In this document: positions 62,660-64,000 of the stretch, piece by piece | Numbering within the stretch: the stretch's first letter is position 1 | Layout of the letters: each line of letters begins with the position of its first letter | DNA from: Streptomyces sp. A2-16 | GTDB taxonomy: Bacteria > Actinomycetota > Actinomycetes > Streptomycetales > Streptomycetaceae | Length of the DNA stretch: 64,000 nt | Assembly: GCF_018128905.1 (NCBI RefSeq) | Contig: NZ_CP063808.1 | Location: 2,170,001 to 2,234,000 of the forward strand | Direction: 5' to 3' | Program-made: the position numbers and the translations under genes | Notes under the pieces: model-generated | Told to the model about the DNA's origin: nothing | Database searches by the model: none | The model's input: only the letters and a program-made list of their open reading frames with translations

Positions 62660-64000
62660 ACCGGCCCCGCCACCACCGACACCGTCTTCGCCAGCGACAC
62701 GCCCGAGCCGTCGCGGCGCGGGTCGATCTCCGGGAGCTCGGCCGGTGTGCCGTTCTTCTGCGCGGCGCGGGCCGGGACGGGACCCGCCCAGGCCAGGGAC
62801 AGGCAGTCCTCGCCCTTCAGGAACCGCTGGCAGCGGACGCCGCCCGTGGCGCGGCCCTTGCGCGGGTACTGGTCGAACGGGGTCAGCTTGGCCGTCGTCT
62901 GGACCGAGTCGTCGAGCGTGCCGCGCGAGCCCGCGACCGTGAAGACGACCGCGTCGGCCGCCGGGTCCACCGCGGTGAAGGAGATGACCTTCGCGCCCTC
63001 GGTGAGCTTGATGCCCGTCATACCGCCCGCCGGACGGCCCTGCGGGCGGACCTGCGCGGCCTGGTAGCGCAACAACTGCGCGTCGTCGGTGATGAAGACC
63101 AGGTCCTCCTCGCCCGTGCGCAGTTCGACCGCGCCGACGATCCGGTCGCCCTCCTTGAGCGTGATGACCTCCAACTCGTCCTTGTTGGACGGATAGTCGG
63201 GCACCACGCGCTTGACGACGCCCTGCTCGGTGCCGAGCGCCAGACCGGGCGAGGACTCGTCCAGCGTGGTCAGGCAGATCAGCGTCTCGCCGTCCTCCAG
63301 GGACAGGAACTCCGCCAGCGGGGCGCCGCCCGCGAGGTTCGCGGTCGACTCCGGCAGCTGCGGCAGGTCGATCACGTTCAGCCGCAGCAGGCGGCCTGAC
63401 GACGTCACCGCGCCGATCTCGCCGCGCGCGGTGGCCGGCACCGCCGAGACGATCACGTCGTGCTTGGCGCGCTTGCCGCCCGGGTCCTCCGGGAACGGCT
63501 CGCCGTTCGCCGTACGCGCCAGCAGTCCCGTCGAGGACAGCAGCACCCGGCACGGGTCGTCCGCCACCTGCAGCGGTACGGCGGCCACGGGGGCCGTCGC
63601 TCCGGCCTCCAGCAGGACGGTGCGGCGCTCGGTGCCGTACTTCTTGGCGACCGCGGCCAGTTCGGCGGAGACCAGCTTGCGCAGCTCGGCGTCCGACTCC
63701 AGGATCCGGGTCAGCTCCGCGATCTCCGCGTTGAGCCGGTCCTGCTCCGACTCCAGCTCGATGCGGTCGAACCTGGTCAGGCGCCGCAGGGGCGTGTCCA
63801 GGATGTACTGCGTCTGGATCTCGCTCAGGGAGAAGCGCTCGATCAGGCGCTCCTTGGCCTGCGCGGAGTTGTCACTGGAGCGGATGATCCGGATGACCTC
63901 GTCGATGTCGACCAGGGCGGTGAGCAGGCCCTCGACCAGGTGCAGCCGGTCGCGCCGCTTGGTGCGCCGGAACTCGCTGCGGCGGCGCACCACTTCGAAG
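62656..64000 (-). CDS. parC: DNA topoisomerase IV subunit A (ParC), C-terminal part
   Basis: The C-terminal 448 residues are present; the start lies beyond the right edge. Visible: the end of the breakage-reunion core with the coiled-coil arm (QTQYILDTPLRRLTRFDRIELESE), and the C-terminal beta-pinwheel repeats typical of GyrA/ParC (LVFITDDAQLLRYQAAQVRPQGRPAGGMTGIKL). The GyrA-box is absent (GRPAGGM at the equivalent loop), which fits ParC. It pairs with parE 17.5 kb to the left. The active-site Tyr is outside the window. Confidence 0.93.
   Translation of the reverse strand, partial: FEVVRRRSEFRRTKRRDRLHLVEGLLTALVDIDEVIRIIRSSDNSAQAKERLIERFSLSEIQTQYILDTPLRRLTRFDRIELESEQDRLNAEIAELTRILESDAELRKLVSAELAAVAKKYGTERRTVLLEAGATAPVAAVPLQVADDPCRVLLSSTGLLARTANGEPFPEDPGGKRAKHDVIVSAVPATARGEIGAVTSSGRLLRLNVIDLPQLPESTANLAGGAPLAEFLSLEDGETLICLTTLDESSPGLALGTEQGVVKRVVPDYPSNKDELEVITLKEGDRIVGAVELRTGEEDLVFITDDAQLLRYQAAQVRPQGRPAGGMTGIKLTEGAKVISFTAVDPAADAVVFTVAGSRGTLDDSVQTTAKLTPFDQYPRKGRATGGVRCQRFLKGEDCLSLAWAGPVPARAAQKNGTPAELPEIDPRRDGSGVSLAKTVSVVAGPV

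Overview
The window is a stretch of high-GC actinobacterial chromosome, almost certainly Streptomyces. The evidence is a very strong G/C third-position bias in the genes, GTG and TTG starts, many leaderless-type promoters, and marker genes whose sequence and order I recognise from the S. coelicolor core chromosome: rshA, hflX, lexA, nrdR-nrdJ, rnhB, whiH, hrdB, parE and parC. There is no integrase, transposase, phage gene or CRISPR array. This is vertically inherited core DNA with a few lineage-specific embellishments, mainly intergenic minisatellites.

Layout. 1-6.3 kb: 3' part of an RSH-family (p)ppGpp enzyme, a secreted M1 metallopeptidase, hflX, and a lipoprotein serine protease. 6.7-11.9 kb: a compact NRPS-independent siderophore locus (class III aminotransferase, IucA/IucC synthetase, AlcB-like acyltransferase) interrupted by a low-complexity interval. 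12.3-19.4 kb: DNA maintenance and dNTP supply (DinG-like helicase, lexA, nrdR, B12-dependent nrdJ). 19.5-28.4 kb: small conserved genes (TerD-like, DUF4937, histidine phosphatase, ADP-ribosylglycohydrolase), a divergent MFS/TetR pair with two perfect operators, and rnhB. 28.7-38.2 kb: a RecQ helicase with a PRTase-like tail, DUF4192, a debranching-enzyme-like protein, an NrtR-type NUDIX regulator and a single-chain ABC exporter. 38.4-45.2 kb: developmental and housekeeping control (whiH with a sigma-WhiG promoter, hrdB), a trypsin-like protease, DUF7455 and parE.

45.7-60.2 kb is the signalling and transport block: a NarL-type two-component operon, a DUF485/ActP acetate-type symporter, an orphan CitB-type response regulator, a NitT/TauT-type ABC importer, a CitA/DcuS-type kinase with its own CitB-type regulator, an iron-box-controlled sucrase/ferredoxin-like protein, and two divergent citrate-synthase-family genes, one fused to a DNA-binding helix-turn-helix. 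The window closes with small Streptomyces genes, a CobW-type metallochaperone and the 3' part of parC.

No wholly new system stands out. The most interesting leads are: the helix-turn-helix/citrate-synthase fusion, with a perfect palindrome in its divergent promoter and a similar motif cluster inside the neighbouring coding sequence, where codon use becomes abruptly AT-rich; a near-consensus iron box over a leaderless promoter of the sucrase/ferredoxin-like gene, while the siderophore genes show no such box; two paralogous response regulators flanking one ABC importer; a RecQ-PRTase fusion whose promoter carries two DnaA-box-like sites; and five independent intergenic minisatellites.
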